A stretch of DNA of 37,854 bases, taken from NCBI GenBank assembly GCA_027310305.1, contig DAIDBD010000090.1, forward strand, positions 1 to 37,854. Reading direction: 5' to 3'. Source of the stretch: Herminiimonas sp. (GTDB lineage: Bacteria; Pseudomonadota; Gammaproteobacteria; Burkholderiales; Burkholderiaceae_D). Positions 27,049-37,854 of this stretch are shown here, in pieces. The notes beneath the pieces are model-generated. The model did not search any database. It was given only the letters and a program-made list of their open reading frames with translations, and was not told where the DNA came from. Numbering within the stretch: position 1 is the stretch's first letter; every line of letters starts with the position of its first letter. A program made the translations under genes and the position numbers.

Positions 27049-27705
27049 TTAGGCTCCCTTCTTGGCTTTGATTTTAACGGCAGGCGAAACGATCACCTGG
27101 CCGTTTTTCGCACCCGGAACCGCACCCTTGACCAACAACAACTGACGATCGGTATCGATACGAGCGATTTCAAGGTTTTGCGTGGTGCGCGTAACGTCAC
27201 CCATGTGGCCGGTCATGCGCTTGCCCGGGAAAACACGACCCGGATCCTGCGCCATACCGATCGAGCCCGGCACATTGTGCGAGCGCGAGTTACCGTGAGT
27301 AGCGCGACCAGAACTGAAGTTATAACGCTTGATGACGCCGGCATAGCCCTTACCGATGGATACGCCTTGCACATCCACTTTCTGGCCAACTTCGAACAGA
27401 CTGGCGGCAACAATGTCGCCCGCCTTCATTTCGGAAGCCTTGGCTGCGTCAATACGGAATTCTTTGAGGATGGTCCCCGCTTCGACACCCGCTTTAGCAT
27501 GGTGACCGGCAGCGGCTTTGTTCACGCGTGAAGCGCGACGTTGACCGAATGCGACCTGAACAGCGGAATAACCATCTGTATCAGGCGTTTTGATTTGCGT
27601 CACGCGATTGTTTGACACGTCTACCACGGTTACAGGAATTGAATCCCCGTCATCCGTGAAGATGCGCATCATACCAACCTTGCGACCAACAAGGCCTAGG
27701 CTCAT
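27049..27705 (-). CDS. rplC: 50S ribosomal protein L3
   Basis: A 218-residue assembly initiator of the 50S whose loop reaches the peptidyl transferase centre. [20 protein letters not shown] opens it, and [20 protein letters not shown], then [16 protein letters not shown] mark the central loop; the glutamine of GMAQDPGR is the PrmB methylation site in relatives. The ATG at 27705 follows GGAG by six bases, rejecting an in-frame ATG four codons upstream. It has its own promoter at 27804-27832, separate from rpsJ. Confidence 0.98.
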   Translation of the reverse strand: MSLGLVGRKVGMMRIFTDDGDSIPVTVVDVSNNRVTQIKTPDTDGYSAVQVAFGQRRASRVNKAAAGHHAKAGVEAGTILKEFRIDAAKASEMKAGDIVAASLFEVGQKVDVQGVSIGKGYAGVIKRYNFSSGRATHGNSRSHNVPGSIGMAQDPGRVFPGKRMTGHMGDVTRTTQNLEIARIDTDRQLLLVKGAVPGAKNGQVIVSPAVKIKAKKGA

Positions 27706-27803
27706 TGTTTTCTCCATTCCCGCCTACGATTGGGCAGGGCTGATGTTTGTGAAACTTGATAACGCACGAGCCTGAAAAAGACAGACTCGCACCGAAGCCA
27801 AAT

Positions 27804-27832
27804 ATTATAACGTGGGAGCGCGCTTTCTACAA
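27804..27832 (-). promoter_or_regulatory. S10 operon promoter, located after rpsJ
   Basis: On the minus strand TTGTAG (27832-27827), a 17-base spacer and a perfect TATAAT (27809-27804) lie in the 248-base rpsJ-rplC gap. The leader to rplC is about 90 bases. The -10 and the 11 bases after it (to 27793) are nearly identical to the spc promoter region. Confidence 0.82.
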
Positions 27833-27945
27833 CAGCTAAATATATAAATCACGCCCTGCTGTTCCATATATTCACGGCACAATTCCTTCAAAGAGAAGCC
27901 GAGATGGTCAGCGCATTGCGGCGCTTTTAACCTCTGCCTCGCCAT
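27805..27945 (-). CDS. Unrecognised 46-residue open frame between rpsJ and rplC
   Basis: An ATG nine bases after the rpsJ stop opens a 46-codon frame that starts [19 protein letters not shown] and ends [10 protein letters not shown]; its last codons overlap the -10 and -35 of the S10 promoter. There is no Shine-Dalgarno, and translation would depend on ribosomes finishing rpsJ. It has four cysteines and a charged, partly helical composition. I do not recognise it, and it may be chance coding in a leader region. Confidence 0.2.
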   Translation of the reverse strand: MARQRLKAPQCADHLGFSLKELCREYMEQQGVIYIFSCCRKRAPTL

Positions 27946-27953
27946 GAATATTT

Positions 27954-28271
27954 TTACTGCAGCTTAATTTCCACATCGACGCCAGCCGGCAAATCCAGCT
28001 TCATCAATGCATCAACCGTCTTGTCTGTCGGATCAACAATATCCATCAGACGCACATGGGTCCGGATTTCAAACTGATCGCGTGAAGTCTTGTTGACGTG
28101 CGGCGAACGCAACACGTCAAAACGCTGAATACGTGTCGGCAATGGCACCGGGCCTTTGACGACTGCACCGGTACGCTTGGCCGTGTCGACGATTTCGAGT
28201 GCGGACTGATCGATCAAACGATAGTCAAACGCCTTCAAACGAATACGGATTTTTTGGTTAGGTGCCGACAT
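27954..28271 (-). CDS. rpsJ: 30S ribosomal protein S10
   Basis: A 105-residue head protein that also acts as the NusE transcription antitermination factor with Nus[17 protein letters not shown] near the start and [20 protein letters not shown] (40-59) are diagnostic; the [15 protein letters not shown] segment is the tip loop region. GGAAGAATC precedes the ATG. It follows tuf (82-base gap with a perfect hairpin) and is separated from rplC by 248 bases, so it appears to belong to the str transcript instead of heading the S10 operon as in E. coli. Confidence 0.98.
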   Translation of the reverse strand: MSAPNQKIRIRLKAFDYRLIDQSALEIVDTAKRTGAVVKGPVPLPTRIQRFDVLRSPHVNKTSRDQFEIRTHVRLMDIVDPTDKTVDALMKLDLPAGVDVEIKLQ

Positions 28272-28293
28272 GATTCTTCCTTTAAAGAGCGAA

Positions 28294-28317
28294 CCGCGAG
28301 TGGAATGCCACTCGCGG
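28294..28317 (-). other. Perfect hairpin between tuf and rpsJ
   Basis: CCGCGAGTGG (28294-28303) and CCACTCGCGG (28308-28317) form a 10-base perfect stem with a four-base loop, 40 bases after the tuf stop. On the transcribed strand it is followed by TTCGCTCTTT, a poor T-run, so it would be at most a weak attenuator or an mRNA-stabilising stem. Confidence 0.7.
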
Positions 28318-28356
28318 CAGTGTTAAGCCATAAAACTCTGCAAAATCTGCAGCAAG

Positions 28357-29547
<1,191 letters not shown>

Positions 29548-29590
29548 TTTATTCTTCCTTCAAAAAGAACGATTTATCTATCAATTCAAA

Positions 29591-29614
29591 AGTCCGCTCC
29601 CTTTGGAGCGGACT
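29591..29614 (-). other. Perfect hairpin between fusA and tuf
   Basis: AGTCCGCTCC (29591-29600) and GGAGCGGACT (29605-29614) form a 10-base stem with a four-base loop. On the minus strand TTTGAATTG follows, too short a T-run for efficient termination. It lies between repeat copy D and the tuf ribosome binding site. Confidence 0.7.
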
Positions 29615-29619
29615 GGTTT

Positions 29620-29660
29620 GTTGGGGACAGAGTACGCTGTGCTTAACTTTGTCCCGCAAT
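29620..29660 (-). repeat. Dispersed palindromic repeat, copy D (fusA-tuf gap)
   Basis: Read on the minus strand, the element is ATTGCGGGACAAAGT, then TAAGCACAGCG, then TACTCTGTCCCCAAC, matching copy A with few differences. Arms lie at 29625-29633 and 29646-29654 with one mismatch. Copies A-C have the ATTGC end on the plus strand, so this copy is inverted relative to them. It starts eight bases after the fusA stop. Confidence 0.8.
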
Positions 29661-29667
29661 AATGAAA

Positions 29668-31773
29668 TTACTTGCTTTTCGCGCTGACGATTGCTTCCGT
29701 CACGTTTTTCGGCGCTTCGGAATAGTGCTTGAATTCCATCGTATAAGTTGCACGGCCTTGCGTTGCGGAACGCAACGATGTCGAGTAACCGAACATTTCC
29801 GACAGAGGCACTTCAGCCTTGATGATTTTTCCGCCGCCGCCTGCGATTTCATCCATGCCTTGCACCATGCCGCGACGTGACGACAGATCACCCATCACGG
29901 TACCGGCGTAATCTTCCGGCGTTTCGACTTCAACCGACATCATCGGCTCCAGAATTACCGGGCTCGCCTTGCGGCAACCATCCTTGAACGCCATCGACGC
30001 AGCCATCCGGAATGCATTTTCATTCGAGTCCACGTCATGGTATGAACCGAAGAACAGCGTTACCTTGACGTCGACCACCGGATAACCAGCCATCACGCCG
30101 GACGTCAGCGTTTCCCGCACACCTTTTTCAACCGCAGGAATATATTCACGCGGAACAGTGCCGCCTTTGATTGCGTCGACAAACTCAAAGCCCTTGCCCG
30201 GTTCTTGCGGCTCGATCTTCAGAACAACGTGACCGTACTGACCACGACCGCCAGATTGCTTGACGAATTTGCCTTCGATCTCTTCGCACGTCTTGCGTAT
30301 CGTTTCGCGATAAGCAACTTGCGGCTTACCGACGGTCGCTTCAACGCCGAATTCGCGCTTCATGCGATCCACGATAATTTCCAGGTGCAATTCGCCCATG
30401 CCGCCGATAATGGTCTGGCCCGATTCTTCGTCGGTCTTGACGCGGAAAGACGGATCTTCCTGCGCCAGGCGGTTAAGCGCCAAGCCCATTTTTTCTTGAT
30501 CGGCCTTCGTTTTCGGTTCCACTGCCTGCGAAATCACCGGTTCCGGGAAAACCATCCGCTCCAGCGTGATGATGGACGTTGGATCGCACAATGTTTCACC
30601 GGTCGTCGCATCTTTCAGACCCACTGCGGCGGCGATGTCGCCGGCGTGCACTTCCTTGATTTCTTCGCGCTGGTTTGCATGCATCTGCAGAATTCGGCCG
30701 AGACGCTCTTTCTTGTTCTTGACCGGATTGAACACCGTGTCGCCCGATTTGATCGTACCCGAATACACGCGGAAGAAAATAAGCTGACCGACGAATGGAT
30801 CGGTCATGATCTTGAACGCGAGCGCAGAAAATTTTTCATCATCTTCAGCTTTGCGCGTAGTCGGCTCATCATCTTCGTTCACGCCGCTGACGGGCGGAAT
30901 ATCCACCGGCGAAGGCAGATACTCGATCACGCCGTCCAGCATTGCCTGCACGCCCTTGTTCTTGAATGCGGTACCGCACATCATCGGCACGATTTCGCTG
31001 GCGATCGTGCGCTGACGCAACGCCCTCTTGATTTCAGCCTCCGTCAGGTCGCCTTCTTCAAGATATTTGTTCATCAGTTCTTCTGTCGCCTCTGCCGCGG
31101 CTTCGACCATCTTCTCGCGCCACTCTTTGGCCTGCTCCAGCAGTTCGGCAGGGATATCGCGATAATCAAACTTCATGCCTTGCGATGCATCATCCCAATA
31201 AATGGCCTTCATCTTGACCAGGTCGACCACGCCCAGAAAGTTTTCTTCGGCGCCGATCGGAATCTGCAATGGGATCGGATTTGCCTTCAGGCGGGCGCGC
31301 ATCTGATCATACACTTTGAAGAAGTTGGCGCCGGTACGGTCCATCTTGTTCACGAATGCCAGACGCGGCACTTTGTATTTGTTGGCCTGACGCCAGACGG
31401 TTTCCGACTGCGGCTGCACGCCGCCCACCGCGCAATACACCATGCAAGCGCCATCGAGCACGCGCATCGAACGCTCCACTTCGATCGTGAAGTCAACGTG
31501 ACCCGGGGTATCGATGATATTGATGTGGTGCTCGGGGAAATTGTTCGCCATGCCCTTCCAGAAGCAAGTGGTCGCAGCCGACGTAATCGTGATGCCGCGC
31601 TCTTGCTCCTGCTCCATCCAGTCCATGGTGGCGGCGCCATCGTGCACTTCGCCAATCTTGTGATTGACACCGGTGTAGTACAACACGCGCTCGGTCGTTG
31701 TCGTCTTGCCTGCATCGATGTGAGCCGAAATGCCGATGTTACGGTAACGGTCAATGGGGGTCTTGCGAGCCAT
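29668..31773 (-). CDS. fusA: Elongation factor G
   Basis: A 701-residue translocation and ribosome-recycling GTPase. G1 AHIDAGKTT (18-26), G2 [11 protein letters not shown] (about 59-69), G3 DTPGH (about 88-92) and G4 NKMD (about 142-145) are intact, followed by domains II-V including the [16 protein letters not shown] region of domain IV. AGGA precedes the ATG by six bases. No fusidic-acid resistance change was assessed. It lies between rpsG and tuf, as in the standard str operon, with hairpins in both gaps. Confidence 0.99.
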   Translation of the reverse strand: MARKTPIDRYRNIGISAHIDAGKTTTTERVLYYTGVNHKIGEVHDGAATMDWMEQEQERGITITSAATTCFWKGMANNFPEHHINIIDTPGHVDFTIEVERSMRVLDGACMVYCAVGGVQPQSETVWRQANKYKVPRLAFVNKMDRTGANFFKVYDQMRARLKANPIPLQIPIGAEENFLGVVDLVKMKAIYWDDASQGMKFDYRDIPAELLEQAKEWREKMVEAAAEATEELMNKYLEEGDLTEAEIKRALRQRTIASEIVPMMCGTAFKNKGVQAMLDGVIEYLPSPVDIPPVSGVNEDDEPTTRKAEDDEKFSALAFKIMTDPFVGQLIFFRVYSGTIKSGDTVFNPVKNKKERLGRILQMHANQREEIKEVHAGDIAAAVGLKDATTGETLCDPTSIITLERMVFPEPVISQAVEPKTKADQEKMGLALNRLAQEDPSFRVKTDEESGQTIIGGMGELHLEIIVDRMKREFGVEATVGKPQVAYRETIRKTCEEIEGKFVKQSGGRGQYGHVVLKIEPQEPGKGFEFVDAIKGGTVPREYIPAVEKGVRETLTSGVMAGYPVVDVKVTLFFGSYHDVDSNENAFRMAASMAFKDGCRKASPVILEPMMSVEVETPEDYAGTVMGDLSSRRGMVQGMDEIAGGGGKIIKAEVPLSEMFGYSTSLRSATQGRATYTMEFKHYSEAPKNVTEAIVSAKSK

Positions 31774-31858
31774 GATTCATCCTAAATCTTTTTAATGAAC
31801 AAAACCGAGCGCCATTTTTTCAAAAATGTGCCCGGCCTCGAACAAATTACACATGAGA

Positions 31859-31890
31859 ATCATTGGCCCGCATAATTGCGAGCCAATGAT
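31859..31890 (-). other. Long hairpin between rpsG and fusA
   Basis: ATCATTGGC (31859-31867) and GCCAATGAT (31882-31890) form a perfect nine-base outer stem, extended by CGC/GCG inside. It begins eight bases after the rpsG stop on the transcribed strand. No T-run follows. A second small palindrome, CATTTTT/AAAAATG, lies at 31813-31828. Confidence 0.7.
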
Positions 31891-31898
31891 CCAATCCA

Positions 31899-32369
31899 TT
31901 AGAAGCGGAAGTGCGAGAACGCCTTGTTCGCCTCTGCCATGCGATGCACTTCATCGCGCTTTTTCATTGCGCCGCCGCGGCTTTCTGCAGCTTCCAGCAA
32001 CTCGCCGCCCAGGCGCTGCGGCATTGATTTTTCGCTGCGCTTGTTGGCCGCTTCGCGCAGCCAGCGCATCGACAACGCCATGCGGCGAACCGGACGCACT
32101 TCGACCGGCACCTGGTAATTGGCGCCGCCGACGCGACGCGACTTGACTTCGACCATCGGCTTGCAGTTATTGATTGCGGCAGCAAACACTTCGAGCGGAT
32201 CCTTGCCCGATTTGGTCTGGATGTGCTCGAACGCGCCATAAATAATATTTTCGGCAACCGACTTCTTGCCCGACAACATCAAAACGTTGACGAACTTGGC
32301 GACATCAACATTACCGTATTTCGGATCTGGCAGGATTTCCCGCTTGGGGACTTCGCGACGACGTGGCAT
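31899..32369 (-). CDS. rpsG: 30S ribosomal protein S7
   Basis: A 156-residue primary assembly protein of the 30S head, at the E site. [20 protein letters not shown] at the start, [20 protein letters not shown] in the centre and the C-terminal helix ending AFSHFRF are typical. The ATG at 32369 follows AAGGA by six bases; five extra upstream codons are not used. In E. coli, S7 represses the str operon by binding the rpsL-rpsG spacer. The 129-base spacer here holds two hairpins (32394-32417 and 32420-32440) that could serve that role. Confidence 0.98.
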   Translation of the reverse strand: MPRRREVPKREILPDPKYGNVDVAKFVNVLMLSGKKSVAENIIYGAFEHIQTKSGKDPLEVFAAAINNCKPMVEVKSRRVGGANYQVPVEVRPVRRMALSMRWLREAANKRSEKSMPQRLGGELLEAAESRGGAMKKRDEVHRMAEANKAFSHFRF

Positions 32370-32498
32370 TTCGATTCCTTTCAATCTTCAGTTGAGCGCA
32401 CAGTTGGTTTTGCGCTCGCGGCTGACCATCATGACCAGCCACTTACTCGGCCCATCAGGGACCGACACTCATTCCGCCCGACTACTGCGGAAAACTTG

Positions 32499-32882
32499 TT
32501 ATTTCTTGCCTGCTTTCGCACGCTTCGCGCCGTACTTCGAGCGCGCTTGCTTACGGTCCTTGACGCCCTGGGTATCCAGCGCACCGCGCACCATGTGATA
32601 ACGCACACCCGGCAAATCCTTGACACGGCCGCCGCGCAACAACACGACGCTATGCTCTTGCAGGTTATGGCCCTCGCCGCCGATATACGAAATAACTTCG
32701 AAACCGTTGGTCAAGCGGACTTTGGCGACCTTCCGCAAAGCCGAGTTCGGCTTCTTTGGGGTCGTCGTATAAACGCGGGTGCATACGCCGCGTTTTTGCG
32801 GGCTGTTTTCCAGCGCCGGCGATTTGCTTTTGACGCTTGCGGAAACACGCGGCTGGCGAATCAATTGATTGATGGTTGGCAT
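32499..32882 (-). CDS. rpsL: 30S ribosomal protein S12
   Basis: A 127-residue decoding-centre protein. [12 protein letters not shown] opens it, [19 protein letters not shown] (39-57) and [15 protein letters not shown] (86-100) are the decoding loops. K43 and K88 are the wild-type lysines, so the streptomycin-sensitive form is predicted; D89 is the usual RimO methylthiolation site. It is the first gene of the str operon, with a long leader of about 190 bases from a strong promoter. The Shine-Dalgarno is weak (GGA, nine bases before the ATG). Confidence 0.98.
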   Translation of the reverse strand: MPTINQLIRQPRVSASVKSKSPALENSPQKRGVCTRVYTTTPKKPNSALRKVAKVRLTNGFEVISYIGGEGHNLQEHSVVLLRGGRVKDLPGVRYHMVRGALDTQGVKDRKQARSKYGAKRAKAGKK

Positions 32883-33291
32883 CGTTCTAAATCCAACAAA
32901 ATGACGACATTAATAATACAAACCCGAAATCGGTTGTCCGGGGACTGAACTGGATATATGTGCGCATGAAAAATTCATCGCGCGATTCGATTCGGCTACG
33001 GGAAAAGCGTTGCAGGAGGCGGAAAACAGACCAAAGAACGCTTTAAGCCCAAGAAAGCTTAAATTCGAGAACTCGCGAGTATATCCCTCGGGAGGCAGAG
33101 CGTCAACCATTTGATCTCGTTCAGCCGAACCGATCATGCTCGGCACAATGCTGATTTCTTCATTCCGAGCTATCGAAGTGGCGGCTCACTCTTTATCAGC
33201 CGCTCGTATATAGGAAAAAGATTGCTCAAATTTTCTTTTTGCTCCAAAACCATATCAATGCCATTAGGCAAGTAAAAATTATTCCGGGATA
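32883..33291. other. 409-base divergent intergenic region (rpsL / phosphoethanolamine transferase)
   Basis: Besides the str promoter and rpsL leader (32883-33106), the right part (33107-33291) is AT-rich and holds an inverted repeat GCGGCT (33181-33186) / AGCCGC (33198-33203) followed by TATATA (33207-33212), possibly a control site for the plus-strand gene. No good -35/-10 pair was found for that gene. A minus-strand open frame across 32910-33146 spans the str promoter and is not supported as a gene. Confidence 0.5.
33078..33106 (-). promoter_or_regulatory. str operon promoter (rpsL-rpsG-fusA-tuf-rpsJ)
   Basis: On the minus strand TTGACG (33106-33101), a 17-base spacer and TATACT (33083-33078) form a near-consensus promoter about 195 bases upstream of rpsL. 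The leader contains a stem formed by GCTTT/AAAGC (33040-33058) and a small ATGAA-AAA-TTCAT palindrome near 32966-32978. Confidence 0.8.
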
Positions 33292-35190
33292 ATGGTTTTT
33301 TGCATTCATCTTTTGCTGATTTTCATGTTTTCTTTGCTCCGTTCCGTCAATCTGTTCATTTTATCAACCTATTTTGCATTATCAGCCGTTCCGCTTCTTC
33401 CATTTTTAATGGGGAGCAAGGTTGCCCATCCGGCGCGGATAGTCGGCATGGAATTGGTCGCATGGGGATTTGTCTGGGCGATCTTCAAACGTCCCGCGCG
33501 GTTTCACTGGCTGCTGCTTCCCGCTTTTTTTGCACTGCCGGTCGAACTCTACCTGCAGGCCTACTACGGTCAAGGCATATCCACCCACCATTTGGGCATT
33601 ATTGCTGAAACCAGCCCGAAAGAAGCGCTGGAATTTTTGGGCGGCAAAGTCTGGCTGCTGTTTGCCGTTGCCGCCGGCATCGCTGCATGGTGGTGGCTTT
33701 CATGGAAGGCGGCGCTTCGCACACGCGATCTGGACTGGACGAATAAATCCCGCTGGCTGGCACTCGGGATCTTGGCAATCGGTCTGTGTACATGGCTTTA
33801 CGGTCGTGAAATCGGCGTACAGGCCGCCCTTCCCGATGCGTCGAAAAATCTGTCGGCCAATCCAACCATGGCAAGCCTTTCTGCCAGCACTGAAAATGAA
33901 GAGGTAAAGCCGGCAAGCGCTGATGCTGCGCTCCTTCCGCCCGTTGCAGCCAAACGACTGTCCAAGTTGCCCTCTTGGGCCAAGATCCCGTTCGAGCAAG
34001 ATGCATTCGGCAAAACATGGCCGTTCGGTCTGGCCGTTTACGGTTACGATTTTTGGAAGGAACGGGATTATCTGTCCGACCTGGCTAAGAAAAGCAACCA
34101 GTTCAAGTTCGGCGCGCATCAAGCCGGTCAAGCCGATTTGCCGCAAATAGTTGTCATGGTCATCGGGGAATCGTCGCGATACGACCGCTGGAGCTTGAAT
34201 GGTTACAAGCGCGAAACGAACCCGCTACTGAAAAAAGAATCGAATCTTGTCAGCTTGTCGAACGTCATCACGGCCGTATCGGCTACACGGCTATCGGTGC
34301 CGGTACTGATGTCACGCAAGCCGGCGGTTCAGAGTTTGAAAGCGGAATTCTCTGAAAAATCTTTCTTGACTGCTTTCAAGGAAGCCGGTTTCAAGACTTT
34401 TTGGCTATCGAATCAAATGTCGTTCGGCCAGTTCGATACCCCCGTCTCGGTTTATGCGAATGAAGCGGACGTTACCCAATTTCTGAATCCGGGCGGCTTT
34501 ACCAGCAGTTCCAGCCTTGATCAGGTGCTGCTCGAGCCCCTGCAAAATGCGATCGGCGATCCGGCGCCGAAGAAACTGATTGTGCTGCATACATTGGGCA
34601 ATCACTGGAACTATAGCCATCGATATCCGAAGGAATATGACAAATGGCAGCCTTCGCTGTTTGGCGTCGATCATCCCGCTTACACCGATTTGAAGCTCAA
34701 GCCGCAGCTCAATAACAGCTACGATAATTCGATCCTGTACACCGACTGGTTTTTGTCGCAAGTCATCGGCATATTGAAATCGTCATCGCAACTGACATCG
34801 ATGATGTATGTATCCGACCATGGGCAAACGCTGTACGACGGCAATTGCAAGCTGGCTTTTCACGGCCATAACACGCAATACGAATTCCATGTGCCGGCAC
34901 TGGTGTGGTATTCCGATCTTTATCAATCCATTTTTCCTGACAAGGTCAACCGGTTGCTGCGCCACAAACGCGCCAAACTCGCCACTGAAAATATTTTCCA
35001 TTCGCTGCTAGACATGGCTGACATTCGCTACAGCACTGAACAACTGGAGCGCAGCTTTTTAAGCAGGAGGTTCCGGCCTCACAAACGCTATGTGGATAGC
35101 TACGGCTGGACCGACTACGACAATGCGACTTTCAAAGGCGATTGCCGGGAAGTCATCGACAATGGCAAGCCGCTGCCGCAAGAACATTGA
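33292..35190 (+). CDS. Phosphoethanolamine transferase, sulfatase-fold membrane enzyme (EptA/CptA-like)
   Basis: A 632-residue inner-membrane enzyme with about five N-terminal helices (roughly 14-36, 49-64, 72-92, 119-136, 154-170), then a periplasmic alkaline-phosphatase-fold domain from about residue 280. Catalytic motifs are GESSR (292-296; E293 metal ligand, S295 at the usual threonine nucleophile position), NGYKRETNP (303-311), SDHG (508-511) and HGH (524-526). Such enzymes move phosphoethanolamine from phosphatidylethanolamine to lipid A or another envelope glycan; the acceptor is not known here. The start may be the ATG at 33292 or 33325; neither has a good Shine-Dalgarno. It lies opposite in direction to both rpsL and rpoC, splitting a usually contiguous pair. 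Confidence 0.85.
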   Translation: MVFCIHLLLIFMFSLLRSVNLFILSTYFALSAVPLLPFLMGSKVAHPARIVGMELVAWGFVWAIFKRPARFHWLLLPAFFALPVELYLQAYYGQGISTHHLGIIAETSPKEALEFLGGKVWLLFAVAAGIAAWWWLSWKAALRTRDLDWTNKSRWLALGILAIGLCTWLYGREIGVQAALPDASKNLSANPTMASLSASTENEEVKPASADAALLPPVAAKRLSKLPSWAKIPFEQDAFGKTWPFGLAVYGYDFWKERDYLSDLAKKSNQFKFGAHQAGQADLPQIVVMVIGESSRYDRWSLNGYKRETNPLLKKESNLVSLSNVITAVSATRLSVPVLMSRKPAVQSLKAEFSEKSFLTAFKEAGFKTFWLSNQMSFGQFDTPVSVYANEADVTQFLNPGGFTSSSSLDQVLLEPLQNAIGDPAPKKLIVLHTLGNHWNYSHRYPKEYDKWQPSLFGVDHPAYTDLKLKPQLNNSYDNSILYTDWFLSQVIGILKSSSQLTSMMYVSDHGQTLYDGNCKLAFHGHNTQYEFHVPALVWYSDLYQSIFPDKVNRLLRHKRAKLATENIFHSLLDMADIRYSTEQLERSFLSRRFRPHKRYVDSYGWTDYDNATFKGDCREVIDNGKPLPQEH

Positions 35191-35269
35191 ATGACGGCAC
35201 GCGGGCATCGAAAAAATCGCTTGAGACAAGCTCGAATCGATAGCCACGTCAAATCAGCGATGCACAAAC

Positions 35270-35308
35270 AAAAAAAACGGTCGCGGAGGATTTCCCTTCG
35301 CGACCGTT
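35270..35308 (-). terminator. Rho-independent terminator of rpoC
   Basis: On the minus strand AACGGTCGCG (35308-35299) pairs with CGCGACCGTT (35285-35276), directly followed by TTTTTTTT overlapping the stem end and TGTTTG. It lies 24 bases after the rpoC stop. It ends the rpoB-rpoC transcript, so rpsL is not fed from it; the plus-strand gene ending at 35190 has no clear terminator of its own. Confidence 0.92.
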
Positions 35309-35331
35309 CGGTTTCCAGCAACTTCCCGGAT

Positions 35332-37854
<2,523 letters not shown>

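Noticed and set aside
30205-31785. 526-codon open frame on the plus strand across fusA
   Set aside because: It is the complement of a fully conserved EF-G gene and has no recognisable domain; long antisense frames are common opposite codon-biased genes.
32910-33146. 78-codon minus-strand open frame upstream of rpsL
   Set aside because: It starts with a non-ATG codon, spans the str promoter and leader, and shows no family resemblance.

Overview
The window looks like a core chromosomal segment of a betaproteobacterium in Burkholderiales. Protein sequences, gene order and moderate GC fit Oxalobacteraceae (Herminiimonas/Janthinobacterium-like); this placement is inferred from family resemblance, not from a search.

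Layout. Positions 1-3238 (minus strand) hold the System II cytochrome c maturation genes: a cytochrome c4, then resB, then the start of ccsB, which runs off the left edge. engB (3511-4200, plus) is divergent. Between engB and hemB lies a run of hairpins that reads on the minus strand like a small RNA with its own terminator and a possible 22-residue peptide. Positions 4445-8525 (plus) are a tight four-gene unit: hemB, a YhhN/TMEM86 lysoplasmalogenase-like gene, a membrane di-iron gene resembling alkylglycerol monooxygenase (AGMO/TMEM195), and a CorA-type transporter. A bidirectional terminator separates it from a 1-Cys peroxiredoxin (minus). Next, on the minus strand, come a NodI/NodJ-type ABC exporter, cutA and dsbD, probably one operon.

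Positions 13367-32882 are one long minus-strand block: str (rpsL, rpsG, fusA, tuf, rpsJ), S10 (rplC to rpsQ), spc (rplN to rpmJ) and alpha (rpsM, rpsK, rpsD, rpoA, rplQ). Good sigma70-type promoters are visible ahead of rpsL, rplC and rplN, and a strong terminator follows rplQ. Several wider gaps inside the block hold perfect hairpins. Four gaps carry copies of one dispersed palindromic repeat (ATTGCGGGACAGAGT ... ACTCTGTCC ... CAAC). A phosphoethanolamine-transferase-like gene (33292-35190, plus) lies between rpsL and the 3' part of rpoC (35332-37854, minus, cut by the right edge).

The most interesting non-housekeeping signals are the putative antisense-SD-loop small RNA upstream of hemB, the ether-lipid-degradation-like gene pair behind hemB, and the palindromic repeat family in the ribosomal operons. 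No tRNA, rRNA, insertion sequence or CRISPR array was seen.
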